Shown here: positions 1-8,266 of the stretch, one piece after another
How positions within the stretch are numbered: position 1 is the stretch's first letter
Layout of the letters: every line of letters starts with the position of its first letter
Source: Streptomyces justiciae
GTDB taxonomy: Bacteria > Actinomycetota > Actinomycetes > Streptomycetales > Streptomycetaceae
Length of the DNA stretch: 64,000 bases
Direction: 5' to 3'
Assembly (NCBI RefSeq): GCF_015163075.1
Contig: NZ_JADDXU010000013.1
Span: forward strand, 124,001-188,000
The notes under the pieces: generated by a model
What the model was told of the DNA's origin: nothing
Databases searched by the model: none
The model's input: the letters and a program-made list of their open reading frames with translations, nothing else
Position numbers and translations under genes: made by a program

Positions 1-66
1 GGCATCGACCCGCTGCTGACCGAGATGTACGAGCGGGCCCGTGCCGCCCACGCGCCGGGGAGCTGA
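1..66 (+). CDS. C-terminal end of an unidentified gene
   Basis: The first 66 bases read openly in frame 1 and end in TGA, giving a tail that finishes in Ala-Pro-Gly-Ser. The next start (ATG 71) lies 4 bases beyond the stop, so this is probably the preceding gene of the same operon, cut by the window edge. Too little remains to name a family. Confidence 0.55.
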   Translation, partial: GIDPLLTEMYERARAAHAPGS

Positions 67-70
67 GCGC

Positions 71-964
71 ATGCGCGACGCACCGCCGGCCACCGGTGCC
101 GTGTACCGGGGCATGGACCAGGCCACGCTGGACCGGCAGTACTCGCCGAGTTCGCGCGTGCCGAGCCTGGACGCCTACCTGCGCGAGTACGAGCGGCTGA
201 GCCAGGCCGCCCGCCGGGACCACCCGGTACGGACCTCCCTCGCCTACGGCCCGCACCCCGCGGAGCGGCTCGACTACTTCCCCGGACCCGCGGCCGGGCG
301 GGCTCCGCTGCTGGTGTTCGTGCACGGCGGGAACTGGCAGGCACTCGGCCGCGCCGAATCGGCGTTCCCGGTGCCACCGCTGCTGGCCGCCGGCGCGGCG
401 GTCGCGGTGATCGAGTACGGGCTGGCGCCGGACGTCGGCCTGGACGCCATGGCGGGCATGGTGCGCCGGGCCGTGGACTGGCTGCTGCGGCACGCGGACG
501 GGCTCGGGTTCGCCCCGGACCGCCTCCATCTCTGCGGCACCTCGGCCGGCGCGCACCTGGCCGCCATGGCCCTGCTGCCGGACGCGTCGGCCGGCCCGGA
601 CGTGTCCGGCCGGATCGCCGGGGCGGTGCTGCTCAGCGGCATGTACGACCTGGAGCCGGTCCGCCTGTCCTACGTCAACGACGCCCTGCTGCTGGACGAG
701 GCCGCGGTCCTGCGCAACAGCCCGATTCTCCGGCTGCCGGCGCGGCTGCCCCGCACGGTGGTCGCCCGCGGCGGGAACGAGACCGAGGAGTACGTCCGCC
801 AGCACGAGGGGATGGTGGCGGCGCTGCGCTCCCGGGCGGCGGTGACGGAGGTCGTCGCCGAGCGGCGCGACCACTTCGACCTCCCCTACGACCTGGGCGT
901 GCCGGGCACCGGGCTGGGCGACGCGGTCCTGGCGCAGCTGGGACTGGAAGGAAGGACCGCATGA
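71..964 (+). CDS. Arylformamidase (kynurenine formamidase), alpha/beta hydrolase type
   Basis: This 297-residue alpha/beta hydrolase probably removes the formyl group from N-formylkynurenine, the second step of tryptophan breakdown to anthranilates. The oxyanion motif HGGNW and the nucleophile motif GTSAG (Ser) are clear, and a late His in RDHFDLP fits the catalytic His. It belongs to the esterase-type formamidases, not the metal-dependent KynB type. ATG 71 is preferred because GGGGAG lies about 8 bases upstream; the frame is open further upstream without a better start. Its stop overlaps the start of the tryptophan dioxygenase gene (ATGA), so the two are translationally coupled. Function rests on motifs plus context; another esterase role is possible but less likely. 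Confidence 0.85.
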   Translation: MRDAPPATGAVYRGMDQATLDRQYSPSSRVPSLDAYLREYERLSQAARRDHPVRTSLAYGPHPAERLDYFPGPAAGRAPLLVFVHGGNWQALGRAESAFPVPPLLAAGAAVAVIEYGLAPDVGLDAMAGMVRRAVDWLLRHADGLGFAPDRLHLCGTSAGAHLAAMALLPDASAGPDVSGRIAGAVLLSGMYDLEPVRLSYVNDALLLDEAAVLRNSPILRLPARLPRTVVARGGNETEEYVRQHEGMVAALRSRAAVTEVVAERRDHFDLPYDLGVPGTGLGDAVLAQLGLEGRTA

Positions 965-1803
965 CCACCGAACAGACGACCCGGAGCCCCGCGTGCCCGT
1001 TGTCCGCCGGATCCTCGCCGGACACGACCCCGTATGCCCACTACGCGCGGATGGACGAGTTGCTGGGCTTGCAGCATCCGCTCAGTTCGGCCCGCACCGA
1101 GCCGGGGTTCATCATCATGAGCCAGGTCAAGGAACTGCTGTTCAAGCTGCTGCACACCGAATTCAGCACGGCGCGCGACCAGTTGGCCGACGACCTGCTC
1201 GACGACGCGCTGTGGACGCTGCGCCGTGCCGCGCGGGTGCAGCAGGTGCTGCTGGTGTCGTGGGAGACGTTCTCCGTGCTGTCCCCGGTGGAGTTCGCCG
1301 AGTTCCGGGACGTCCTGGGGTCGGCCTCCGGCTTCCAGTCGGCCGGCTACCGGCGCCTTGAGTTCCTGCTCGGCAACAAGAACCCCGCGATGGCCGCGCC
1401 GCACCGGAACACGGCGGGCTACGACGCGGTGGTCGGTCAGCTGCACGAGCCGAGCCTGTACGACGCCGCGCTCGCGCTGCTGGCCCGGCGCGGCCTGCTC
1501 ACGCCGGGCGACGCCACGAACCGGGACGTCACCCGGCCGTACTGCGTCGGCTCGGAGGTCGAGGAGGCCTGGCGGACGGTCTACGGGGACCCGGTCCGCC
1601 ATCGTGACCTGCATCTGCTCGCCGAGGCGCTGATGGACAGCGCCGACCAGTTCGCCCGCTGGCGCTACACCCATCTGGTGACCGTGCAGCGGATGTTGGG
1701 CGCCAAGCCCGGGACCGGCGGCACGGAGGGGGTGGCCTGGCTCGCCCGGATCAGTGAGCACCGCTTCTTCCCGGAACTGTGGTCGGTGCGCTCCACGCTC
1801 TGA
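961..1803 (+). CDS. kynA: Tryptophan 2,3-dioxygenase
   Basis: Heme enzyme that opens the indole ring of L-tryptophan to N-formylkynurenine. The 280-residue length matches the family. The N-terminal helix region (FIIMSQVKELLFKLLHTEF) corresponds to the conserved substrate-binding segment. Near the C-terminus WRYTHLVTVQRMLG followed by KPGTGG carries the conserved axial His and the glycine-rich loop. ATG 961 overlaps the formamidase stop by four bases. Together with formamidase and kynureninase it makes a full tryptophan-to-anthranilate route, here probably a dedicated precursor supply for a secondary metabolite. Confidence 0.93.
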   Translation: MTTEQTTRSPACPLSAGSSPDTTPYAHYARMDELLGLQHPLSSARTEPGFIIMSQVKELLFKLLHTEFSTARDQLADDLLDDALWTLRRAARVQQVLLVSWETFSVLSPVEFAEFRDVLGSASGFQSAGYRRLEFLLGNKNPAMAAPHRNTAGYDAVVGQLHEPSLYDAALALLARRGLLTPGDATNRDVTRPYCVGSEVEEAWRTVYGDPVRHRDLHLLAEALMDSADQFARWRYTHLVTVQRMLGAKPGTGGTEGVAWLARISEHRFFPELWSVRSTL

Positions 1804-1879
1804 CCGGGCCGCCGCCCTGGGCCCGCCCGCGGACGGCGGGACATGTGGACACGGACGACACGAGACTCAAGGAGGGCCG

Positions 1880-3142
1880 ATGGTGAGCGGGATCCCGCGC
1901 ACGGTGGCCGAGGAACTGGACGCGGCCGATCCGCTCGCCGCGTTCCGCGAGCGGTTCGTCATCGCCGATCCGGAGCTGATCTACCTGGACGGCAACTCGC
2001 TGGGCCCGCTGCCCGCCGCCACGCCGGAGGTGCTGCGGGAGGTGGTCGAAGAGGGCTGGGGCGGCGGGCTGGTGCGGTCGTGGCAGGGCTGGATCGACTG
2101 GGGCGCCCGGCTCGGCGACCGTCTCGCCCAGCACGTGCTCGGCGCCGCGCCCGGCGAGGTGGTGATCTCCGACTCCACGTCGGTCAACCTCTACAAGCTG
2201 GCCGCCGCCGCCCTGGACGCGGCACCGGGGCGCGGCACCGTCGTGATGGACGCCGAGGACTTCCCGACCAACCGCTACATCGTCCAGGGCCTCGCCGAAC
2301 AGCGCGGGCTGCGGCTGGTGCGGCTGCCGTCCGACCTCGACGGCGGCCTCGACCTCGATGTCCTGCGCTCGGCGCTGAACGGCGACGTCGCGCTGGTGGT
2401 GCTGTCCCTGGTGTCCTACCGAAGCGGCGCGCTGCTGGACATGGCGCAGGTGAACGAGCTGGCCCGGGCGGTCGGTGCGCGGGTGCTGTGGGACGTGTCG
2501 CACGCCGCCGGAGCCGTCCCCGTGGACCTGGCCGACACCGGCGCGGAACTCGCCGTCGGCTGCACCTACAAGTACCTCAACGGCGGCCCGGGTTCACCCG
2601 CCTTCCTCTATGTGCGGCGCGAGCTGCAGTCCCGGCTGCGGCAGCCGGTGTGGGGCTGGTACGGGCAGCGCGGGCAGTTCGAGATGGGCCCCGACTACGA
2701 CCCGGTGCCGGGCATCGAGCGGTTCCTGGTGAGCACCCCGCCGCTGGTGTCGCTGGCGGCGATCGATCCCGCCCTCGCCCTGGTCGAGGAGGCCGGGACG
2801 GCGCGGATCCGAGCCAAGGGGCTGCGGCTGGGCCGCCTGGCCGACGATCTGGCCGACGCCTGGCTCACCCCGCTGGGCTTCCGGCCCGCCTCGCCCCGCC
2901 CGCCGCAGCGGCGCGGTTCGCATCTGTCCCTGTACCACCCCGACGCCTGGCGGATCTGCCAGGCGCTGGCCGCGGACGCCAAGGTGGTCTGCGACTACCG
3001 GGTCCCGGACCGGCTGCGTATCGGTCTGTCCCCCCTGGTCACCCGGTTCACCGACGTCTGGGACGCGTTGGCCCGCATCCGCGACCTCGTGGCCGAGGGG
3101 TCCTACTCCTCCCGGCCCGCCGGCCTCGCCCGGGTGACCTGA
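1880..3142 (+). CDS. kynU: Kynureninase (probably acting on 3-hydroxykynurenine or its methyl derivative)
   Basis: PLP-dependent enzyme that cleaves kynurenine-type substrates to an anthranilate and alanine. The start ATG 1880 sits behind GGAGG at 1871-1875; 420 residues matches the family. Visible signatures are YLDGNSLGPLP near the N-terminus, SDSTSVNLYK for phosphate binding, a DVSHAAGA segment, and the PLP lysine in CTYKYLNGGPG. It follows the dioxygenase with a 76-base gap on the same strand. The adjacent methyltransferase suggests the true substrate is ring-modified. A kynurenine 3-hydroxylase is not visible in the window and may lie to the left. Confidence 0.92.
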   Translation: MVSGIPRTVAEELDAADPLAAFRERFVIADPELIYLDGNSLGPLPAATPEVLREVVEEGWGGGLVRSWQGWIDWGARLGDRLAQHVLGAAPGEVVISDSTSVNLYKLAAAALDAAPGRGTVVMDAEDFPTNRYIVQGLAEQRGLRLVRLPSDLDGGLDLDVLRSALNGDVALVVLSLVSYRSGALLDMAQVNELARAVGARVLWDVSHAAGAVPVDLADTGAELAVGCTYKYLNGGPGSPAFLYVRRELQSRLRQPVWGWYGQRGQFEMGPDYDPVPGIERFLVSTPPLVSLAAIDPALALVEEAGTARIRAKGLRLGRLADDLADAWLTPLGFRPASPRPPQRRGSHLSLYHPDAWRICQALAADAKVVCDYRVPDRLRIGLSPLVTRFTDVWDALARIRDLVAEGSYSSRPAGLARVT

Positions 3143-3195
3143 CCTCCGTCCTTCCCGCCCGCCACCCCCTCCACCTCAGCCGATTCGGAGTGCCC

Positions 3196-4236
3196 ATGGC
3201 TCACGCATCCCCGCTCACCACCGACGGACTGGTACAGATCCTGTTCGGCTCCTCCGCCTTCCAGATGCTCCGCGCGGGCAGCGAACTGGGCCTGTTCACC
3301 CTGCTGCACCGGCGACCGGGCCTGACCCCGCCGGAGATCGGCCGGGAACTCGACCTGGAGGAGCGGCCGGTACAGATCCTGCTGCTCGGTACCACCGCCC
3401 TGCGACTGACAGTGCGTCAGGGAGCCGGTTACGAGAACGCCGACGTGCTCAACGGCCTCTTCGCGCAGGGCACATGGGAGATCATCGAGGATCTCGTCGA
3501 GTACGAGGAACGGATCGTCCGGCCCGCCGAGGTGGACTTCATCGCGTCGCTGCGCGAGAACACCAACGTCGGTCTGCGACGGATCAAGGGCACGGGGGAG
3601 GACCTCTACCACCGGCTGTCCGCGGACCCGGAGCTGGAGCAGCTGTTCTACCGCTGCATGCGGTCCTGGTCCCGGCTGTCCAACCCCGTACTGGTCGAGA
3701 AGGCCGACCTCACCGGAGTGCGCCGGGTGCTCGACGTGGGCGGCGGCGACGGCGTCAACGCCATCGCCCTCGCCCAGGCCAACCCGGGCGTCGAGTTCAC
3801 CGTCCTGGACCTGCCAGGCACGGTGGAGATCGCCCGCAAGAAGATCGCCGAGCACGGCCTGTCCGACCGGATCTCCGTGCGGGCCGCGGACATCTTCGCC
3901 GACACCTACCCGACCGGGCACGACTGCGTGCTCTTCGCCAACCAACTCGTGATCTGGTCACCGCAGGAGAACATACGGCTGCTGCGCAAGGCCCACGCGG
4001 CGCTGCCGGACGGCGGGCGGGTCCTGGTGTTCAACGCCATGTCCGACGACAGCGGGGACGGCCCGCTGTACGCGGCCCTGGACAACGTGTACTTCGCGAC
4101 GCTGCCGGCTGCCAGCAGCACGATCTACCGGTGGGGCCAGTACGAGGAGTGGTTCGCCGCGGCCGGGTTCGTCAAGCCCGAGCGGCTGCCCGGCGGCCGG
4201 TGGACACCGCACGGCGTGATCAGCGCGGTCAAGTGA
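3196..4236 (+). CDS. SAM-dependent methyltransferase, likely C-methylates 3-hydroxykynurenine
   Basis: This 346-residue protein has an N-terminal winged-helix dimerisation region like plant and bacterial O-methyltransferases, then a SAM-binding fold with the glycine motif VLDVGGGDG (about residue 178) and the acidic VLDLPGT strand that follows. ATG 3196 is preceded by GGAG at spacing 5. Immediately downstream of kynureninase, it resembles the AcmI/AcmL and SibL family recalled from actinomycin and sibiromycin clusters, which methylate 3-hydroxykynurenine at C4. That identity is inference from context; general O-methyltransferase activity cannot be excluded from motifs alone. A perfect hairpin follows the stop. 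Confidence 0.8.
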   Translation: MAHASPLTTDGLVQILFGSSAFQMLRAGSELGLFTLLHRRPGLTPPEIGRELDLEERPVQILLLGTTALRLTVRQGAGYENADVLNGLFAQGTWEIIEDLVEYEERIVRPAEVDFIASLRENTNVGLRRIKGTGEDLYHRLSADPELEQLFYRCMRSWSRLSNPVLVEKADLTGVRRVLDVGGGDGVNAIALAQANPGVEFTVLDLPGTVEIARKKIAEHGLSDRISVRAADIFADTYPTGHDCVLFANQLVIWSPQENIRLLRKAHAALPDGGRVLVFNAMSDDSGDGPLYAALDNVYFATLPAASSTIYRWGQYEEWFAAAGFVKPERLPGGRWTPHGVISAVK

Positions 4237-4277
4237 CGCCGGCCTGCTCGTCTTCGGGCCATGAGGTGAGTGCAGCA

Positions 4278-4313
4278 CTGAGGGCTCCATGATCTGCACC
4301 ATGGAGCCCTCAG
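4278..4313. terminator. Bidirectional intrinsic terminator
   Basis: Perfect inverted repeat with 14-bp arms (4278-4291 and 4300-4313, CTGAGGGCTCCATG and its complement) around an 8-base loop. It lies between the methyltransferase stop and the convergent LmbU/ferredoxin-remnant unit, where a shared terminator is expected. There is no U-tract, as is common in Streptomyces. Confidence 0.8.
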
Positions 4314-4340
4314 CCCTGGGGGGTGGCGGGAGTTGCGTCG

Positions 4341-4490
4341 TCAGGCGTCGGGTGGTTCCCTCCCCACGGCGATCGCCTGGACCGGGCAGGACAGCGCGGC
4401 CCGGGTGACCTGCCGCGGGGTGGCCGTCCGCGCCCCCTCGCGCTCGAGTGTGGCGTGGGGCGGTCTTTGGTGGCCGCGCGCGGGCGTCAT
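4341..4490 (-). pseudogene. Ferredoxin remnant (C-terminal half only)
   Basis: A 49-codon reading frame whose ATG overlaps the LmbU stop (ATGA). Its C-terminal half, VTRAALSCPVQAIAV, matches the last helix and final Cys-Pro of small bacterial 3Fe-4S/4Fe-4S ferredoxins that serve P450 enzymes. The N-terminal cluster cysteines (CxxxxxC...) are absent and replaced by an Arg/Pro-rich stretch, so it cannot bind a full cluster. It looks like a decayed ferredoxin gene that once formed an operon with the regulator. Actinomycin clusters are recalled to carry a P450 and ferredoxin, which fits. Confidence 0.6.
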
Positions 4491-5134
4491 TGGCCCAGCT
4501 CGTGCGCGGTGGCACGGTCGAGCGTCAGCAGGACCCACTCCTCGAAGTCCCGGTCTCCTCTCGACGCGGCCTCCCGCCAGCGCTGGACGCGGTCGGAGGG
4601 GGCGCTGATCCGGAGCTGGCTGGCCCGCGCGGGGAGGGCGGCCCGGTTTCCTCTGCGGCTCTCCCGCAGCCGCAGTCGGAGCTGGTTCCGTGACCAGCCG
4701 TGCTGCTCGGCCTGGTCGAGCCAGGTGTCGGCCTCCGCCGGCGGCAGGGAGGCGACCTCGGCGTGGTGGCCGAAGCTGAGTGTCTCGCGTCGGCGCCAGA
4801 GCTCGAAGTGCCGGGCCACCCAGGCGTAGTTGCGCAGTGTCTGGTAGTCGAGGCCCGCGGCCTGGACTCCGGTCTGGTAGCGGTCCGCGTAGCGGTCCTG
4901 GCCGTAGACGAGCCAGTCGCCCAGGCACCAGGCGGAGGAGTCGGCGATCTGGAAGATGTGCTGCCCGGCCTTCTCCCATCGGTCGTACGTGAGGCTGGTG
5001 GGTATCTTGAGGCCGACCCGGGTGGTGAAGATTCGTTCCTGCTCGCCGGGTGTGCGTGGGCGGGCTGCCTCGGTCGCTCGGCGGCCGACTGGTAATTGAC
5101 GGTTAGTCCGGTCGTACTTTGCGATGTGCTGCAC
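4487..5134 (-). CDS. LmbU-family transcriptional activator
   Basis: A 215-residue DNA-binding regulator of the LmbU/NovE/HmtD family, known cluster-situated activators in lincomycin, novobiocin and hormaomycin clusters. The diagnostic block runs from FTTRVGLKIP through TYDRWEKAG, LGDWLVYG and the tyrosine-rich helix ending YAWVARHFE; the C-terminal region is charged. The start chosen is GTG 5134, because AGGAGA lies 6 bases upstream at 5141-5146; the frame stays open upstream but has no better site. It is transcribed towards the methyltransferase operon. A promoter-like pair lies about 85-110 bases upstream of the start. It probably activates the biosynthetic operons of the cluster. Confidence 0.85.
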   Translation of the reverse strand: MQHIAKYDRTNRQLPVGRRATEAARPRTPGEQERIFTTRVGLKIPTSLTYDRWEKAGQHIFQIADSSAWCLGDWLVYGQDRYADRYQTGVQAAGLDYQTLRNYAWVARHFELWRRRETLSFGHHAEVASLPPAEADTWLDQAEQHGWSRNQLRLRLRESRRGNRAALPARASQLRISAPSDRVQRWREAASRGDRDFEEWVLLTLDRATAHELGQ

Positions 5135-5216
5135 CGGCTTTCTCCTGAAATCGGGGCATGATGCATCTCGCACCACTCGTCGCGCCCTCGAGTCATTAAG
5201 GGCGCAAGCTCGAAAA

Positions 5217-5245
5217 ACGGTAGTCACCGTCCGAGATACCGTCAA
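5217..5245 (-). promoter_or_regulatory. Candidate promoter of the LmbU gene
   Basis: On the minus strand a -35 TTGACG (5245-5240) and a -10 TACCGT (5222-5217) are separated by exactly 17 bases. ACGGT/ACCGT half-sites form a small dyad within the spacer, a possible operator. Predicted transcription would start near 5210, leaving a leader of about 75 bases before GTG 5134. Confidence 0.5.
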
Positions 5246-5360
5246 TGAATATTTCCGGCCGGAGATGGCCGATTGGGGTCCAATCGGCTTCGGGACCGAC
5301 CGCTTCGGGCGTGCGGCAGGTGCCGGATCGTGCGGGCCCGGCCGGGCCCGCAGGGCTCCT

Positions 5361-6203
5361 TCAGGGGGTGCCGGCCGAGGCGTGGAGCGTGCCGTCGGAG
5401 TCCGTCCGCGCGGCCGCCTCGACGCCGTCGAGGATCAGACTCAGGCCCACCCGGAAGGCCTCCCGGGCCTCCTGCTCCATGTGTGACGTGGCGCCACCGG
5501 CCTCCGCCTCGGTCATGGCGGCGAGGCTCGCGGTGGACTCCAGGGCCGCGAGGGCGGGGAAGCGTTCGGTGAAGTCGGGCGCGAACTCCGCGAGCAGCGC
5601 GGAGCGCTGCGCCCACCACTCCTCGTCGGGCACCCCCGTCTCCGGCGCCGCCTGCCGGTGTTCCGTCGCGACCAGGGCCATACCCCGCACGAACTGGAAC
5701 AACACCGCGATGACCCGTCTGACGTGCAGGGGCTCCAGGCCGATTCCGCCCAGGATCCGCACCACCGTCTCCAGCCGCGCGTACTCGTTCGGCCCGAGTA
5801 CGGGCCGGGCCTGCGAGACCTGGAGCACCCAGGGATGGCGCAGATGGAACGCCCAGGTGTCGTCGGCCCAGTCGGTGATCGCCGGCCGCCACCCCGCGCT
5901 CGTGTCGTACTCCGTGGGCAGTTCGGCCAGCACCCGGTCGTGCATGAGGTCGACCAGTTCGCTCTTGCTCGGCACGTAGGTGTAGAGCGCCATGGCGGTC
6001 CGCCCGAGCCGGGTCCCGACCGCCCGCATGGACAGGGCCGCCATGCCCTGTTCGTCCGCCACCGCCACGCCCGCGGCCACGATCGTGTCCACGTCGAGCC
6101 CGGGTTTGGGGCCGGGTTTGAGAGCGGCCCCTGCGGATACGGCCGATCGCCAGAGCAGGGACATGGATCGGCGGGCATCGCCCTGTCCGGCGAAAACAAC
6201 CAC
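5361..6203 (-). CDS. TetR-family repressor
   Basis: A 280-residue regulator with a TetR DNA-binding domain near residues 35-85: MRAVGTRLGRTAMALYTYV is the helix-turn-helix, followed by PSKSELVDLM. The rest fits the TetR_C_1-type ligand-binding domain. The start is GTG 6203, since AAGGAG (complement of 6211-6216) stands 6 bases upstream; the longer open frame has no ribosome site. It is divergent from the siderophore-interacting-type gene, and a long inverted repeat between them overlaps its ribosome site, so it should repress itself and the divergent export operon. The probable ligand is the cluster's own product. LmbU lies downstream on the same strand but has its own candidate promoter. Confidence 0.88.
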   Translation of the reverse strand: MVVFAGQGDARRSMSLLWRSAVSAGAALKPGPKPGLDVDTIVAAGVAVADEQGMAALSMRAVGTRLGRTAMALYTYVPSKSELVDLMHDRVLAELPTEYDTSAGWRPAITDWADDTWAFHLRHPWVLQVSQARPVLGPNEYARLETVVRILGGIGLEPLHVRRVIAVLFQFVRGMALVATEHRQAAPETGVPDEEWWAQRSALLAEFAPDFTERFPALAALESTASLAAMTEAEAGGATSHMEQEAREAFRVGLSLILDGVEAAARTDSDGTLHASAGTP

Positions 6204-6212
6204 CTTGCGACT

Positions 6213-6261
6213 CCTTACTGCATAAAGTAACCTCACCGGCGTAACTCTTTATGCTGTAAGG
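6213..6261. promoter_or_regulatory. Inverted-repeat operator, probable TetR site
   Basis: CCTTACTGCATAAAG (from 6213) is repeated in inverse orientation as CTTTATGCTGTAAGG (ending 6261), with one mismatch over 15 bases and a centre near 6237. Each arm is AT-rich against a very GC-rich background. It sits between the divergent TetR and flavoprotein genes, and the left arm covers the TetR ribosome binding site. Confidence 0.75.
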
Positions 6262-6318
6262 ATACCAGCTGGGCGGGCACCCGCCCCGGTATGCCCGTAC
6301 GTTCGTGGAAGGTTTCTG

Positions 6319-7203
6319 ATGGCAGAGCTCCCCGTCACGTTCATCCAGGTCACCGACATCACACGCATCACACCGCGGATGGCCCGCGTGACGTTCGAGG
6401 CCGACCACCTCGAAGACTCCGTCGGCCTGACCCCGGACCAGCAGCTCAAGCTCTGCTTCCCCCGCCCCGGCCAGGAGCGGCCCGTCCTGCCGGAGCAGAG
6501 TGACGACGCGACGGGCTGGTACCAGGCATTTCTGGCCATTCCGGAGGACGAGCGGCCCTGGATGCGCAGCTTCACCCTGCGCCGGCGGGCGCCCGGGACC
6601 AACACCGTCGAGGTCGACTTCGTCCTGCACGGCGACAGCGGCCCCGCCAGCGCCTGGGCCGAGTCCGCCCGCCCCGGCGACCGGCTCGGCATGGTCGGCC
6701 CCTCCGCGCTCTATGCCGGACCGGTCTCCCTGACGGACTCGATCACCTCCGCCGACTGGCTGTTGATCGCCGGCGACGAGACGGCACTGCCCGCCATCGG
6801 CACCCTGCTGGAAGCCCTGCCCGAGCGGGCCCGCGCCGAGGTCTACATCGAGGTCGCCGACCACGCCGAGCAGCAGACCTTCCAGACGGCGGGCGAGGTC
6901 ACCCTGCACTGGCTGCACCGCGACGGAACCCCGGCCGGACGCAGCGAAGCCCTGATCGACGCCGTCCGCGCCGCCGAGTTCCCGCCCGGGCGCCCCTTCG
7001 CCTGGCTGGCCGGCGAGGCCGGCGTCGTCCGGACCCTGCGCCGCCACCTGGTCAACGACCGGGGTCTCGACAAGCGCGCGATCGACTTCAGCGGCTACTG
7101 GCGCGTCAAGCTCACCCAGGACGACGCCCCGACCGCCGAGGACATGGCCGAGGCGCAGGAGCGCCTCGCCGAGTACCAGGCGGCGGCCGATGGCCAGTCC
7201 TGA
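6319..7203 (+). CDS. Siderophore-interacting (SIP) family flavoprotein
   Basis: A 294-residue FAD-binding reductase of the SIP family. Family members use NAD(P)H to reduce ferric siderophores or other acceptors. The N-terminal FAD-binding barrel includes PWMRSFTLRR (RxYT-like motif), and the C-terminal NADH-binding half includes LLIAGDETALPAIG, FAWLAGEAG and the closing SGYWRVK, all typical. ATG 6319 has GGAAGG at spacing 7. It starts the operon that continues with the exporter and UvrA-like genes, divergent from TetR. Its role is unknown; a similar gene is recalled from actinomycin clusters. A link to metabolite redox or iron supply is inference. Confidence 0.85.
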   Translation: MAELPVTFIQVTDITRITPRMARVTFEADHLEDSVGLTPDQQLKLCFPRPGQERPVLPEQSDDATGWYQAFLAIPEDERPWMRSFTLRRRAPGTNTVEVDFVLHGDSGPASAWAESARPGDRLGMVGPSALYAGPVSLTDSITSADWLLIAGDETALPAIGTLLEALPERARAEVYIEVADHAEQQTFQTAGEVTLHWLHRDGTPAGRSEALIDAVRAAEFPPGRPFAWLAGEAGVVRTLRRHLVNDRGLDKRAIDFSGYWRVKLTQDDAPTAEDMAEAQERLAEYQAAADGQS

Positions 7204-7282
7204 CGAGCCGCGCGCCGAAGCCGGCATCCCGGCCGGGCGCCGCGAGCCGGCCGGACGACTGCCGGGCCGAGAGAAGGACTTG

Positions 7283-8266
7283 ATGATCACAGTACGAGGG
7301 CTCGCCCGCCGCTTCACCGTGCGTGGCCAGGATGTCGACGCGGTCAAAGGCATCGACTTCGACGTGGCGCCCGGGGAGGTGGTCGGCTTCCTCGGCCCCA
7401 ACGGCGCGGGCAAGACCACGACCTTACGGATGCTCACGACCCTGCTGCGCCCCACCGGCGGAACCGGCACTGTGGCCGGCTGCGACCTGCTGACAGACCC
7501 GCAGGGCGTGCGGCGCAGGATCGGCTGCGTCCACCAGGGCGGCGCCACCTGGCCCGAGTCCAGGGTCGCCGAGGAGATCGAACTCCAGGCCCGGCTCTAC
7601 GGTCTGTCCCGCACCGAGGCCAAACGGCGCGGGGCCCTGCTCGCCGAGCGGCTCGACCTCGCCGGCTTGGACCAGCGGCCCGTCAAGACGCTCTCCGGCG
7701 GTCAGCGCCGCCGGCTCGACATCGCGCTCGGACTGGTCCACGAACCGACACTCGTCTTCCTCGACGAACCCACCACCGGGCTCGACCCGCAGAGCCGGGC
7801 CAACCTCTGGGACCACGTCCGCCGCCTGCGCTCCGAGCAGGGCACGACCGTCTTCCTCACCACCCACTACCTCGACGAGGCCGACGCCCTGTGCGACCGC
7901 ATCCTCGTCACCGACCACGGCACGATCGTCGCCGAGGGAAGCCCCGACGCACTCAAGGCCCGGGTCGCCGGCGACGCGATCACCATCGAGGTGACCGACC
8001 AGGCCACGGCGGCGGCCGACATCGCCGGACGGCTGACCGGCGCGAGCGAGGTGAGCGTCGACGGCGACACGGTCCGCTTCCGGGTACCCCGCGGCGACGC
8101 CGCCCTGCCGGAGCTGCTGCGCGCGCTCGACGGCCGGGGCATCACCATGGCCTCCGCCAAGGTCAGCCGGCCCACCCTCGACGACGTGTTCCTCAGCCTG
8201 ACCGGACGCTCCCTGCGGGACGGCGAAGCCGCGCCCGAGGCAACCGAGGTCGCCCATGCTGCGTGA
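7283..8266 (+). CDS. DrrA-type ABC transporter ATP-binding protein (drug export)
   Basis: A 327-residue ATPase subunit of an ABC-2 exporter. Visible are Walker A GPNGAGKTT, signature LSGGQRRRLD, Walker B LVFLDEPTTGLD and the switch His in TTHYLDEAD. The length and the C-terminal extension match DaunorubicinR-type (DrrA) proteins. ATG 7283 is chosen over the upstream open frame because AGAAGGA precedes it by about 5 bases. The permease start overlaps its stop by 11 bases. Likely exports the product of the neighbouring cluster, giving self-resistance. Confidence 0.93.
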   Translation: MITVRGLARRFTVRGQDVDAVKGIDFDVAPGEVVGFLGPNGAGKTTTLRMLTTLLRPTGGTGTVAGCDLLTDPQGVRRRIGCVHQGGATWPESRVAEEIELQARLYGLSRTEAKRRGALLAERLDLAGLDQRPVKTLSGGQRRRLDIALGLVHEPTLVFLDEPTTGLDPQSRANLWDHVRRLRSEQGTTVFLTTHYLDEADALCDRILVTDHGTIVAEGSPDALKARVAGDAITIEVTDQATAAADIAGRLTGASEVSVDGDTVRFRVPRGDAALPELLRALDGRGITMASAKVSRPTLDDVFLSLTGRSLRDGEAAPEATEVAHAA

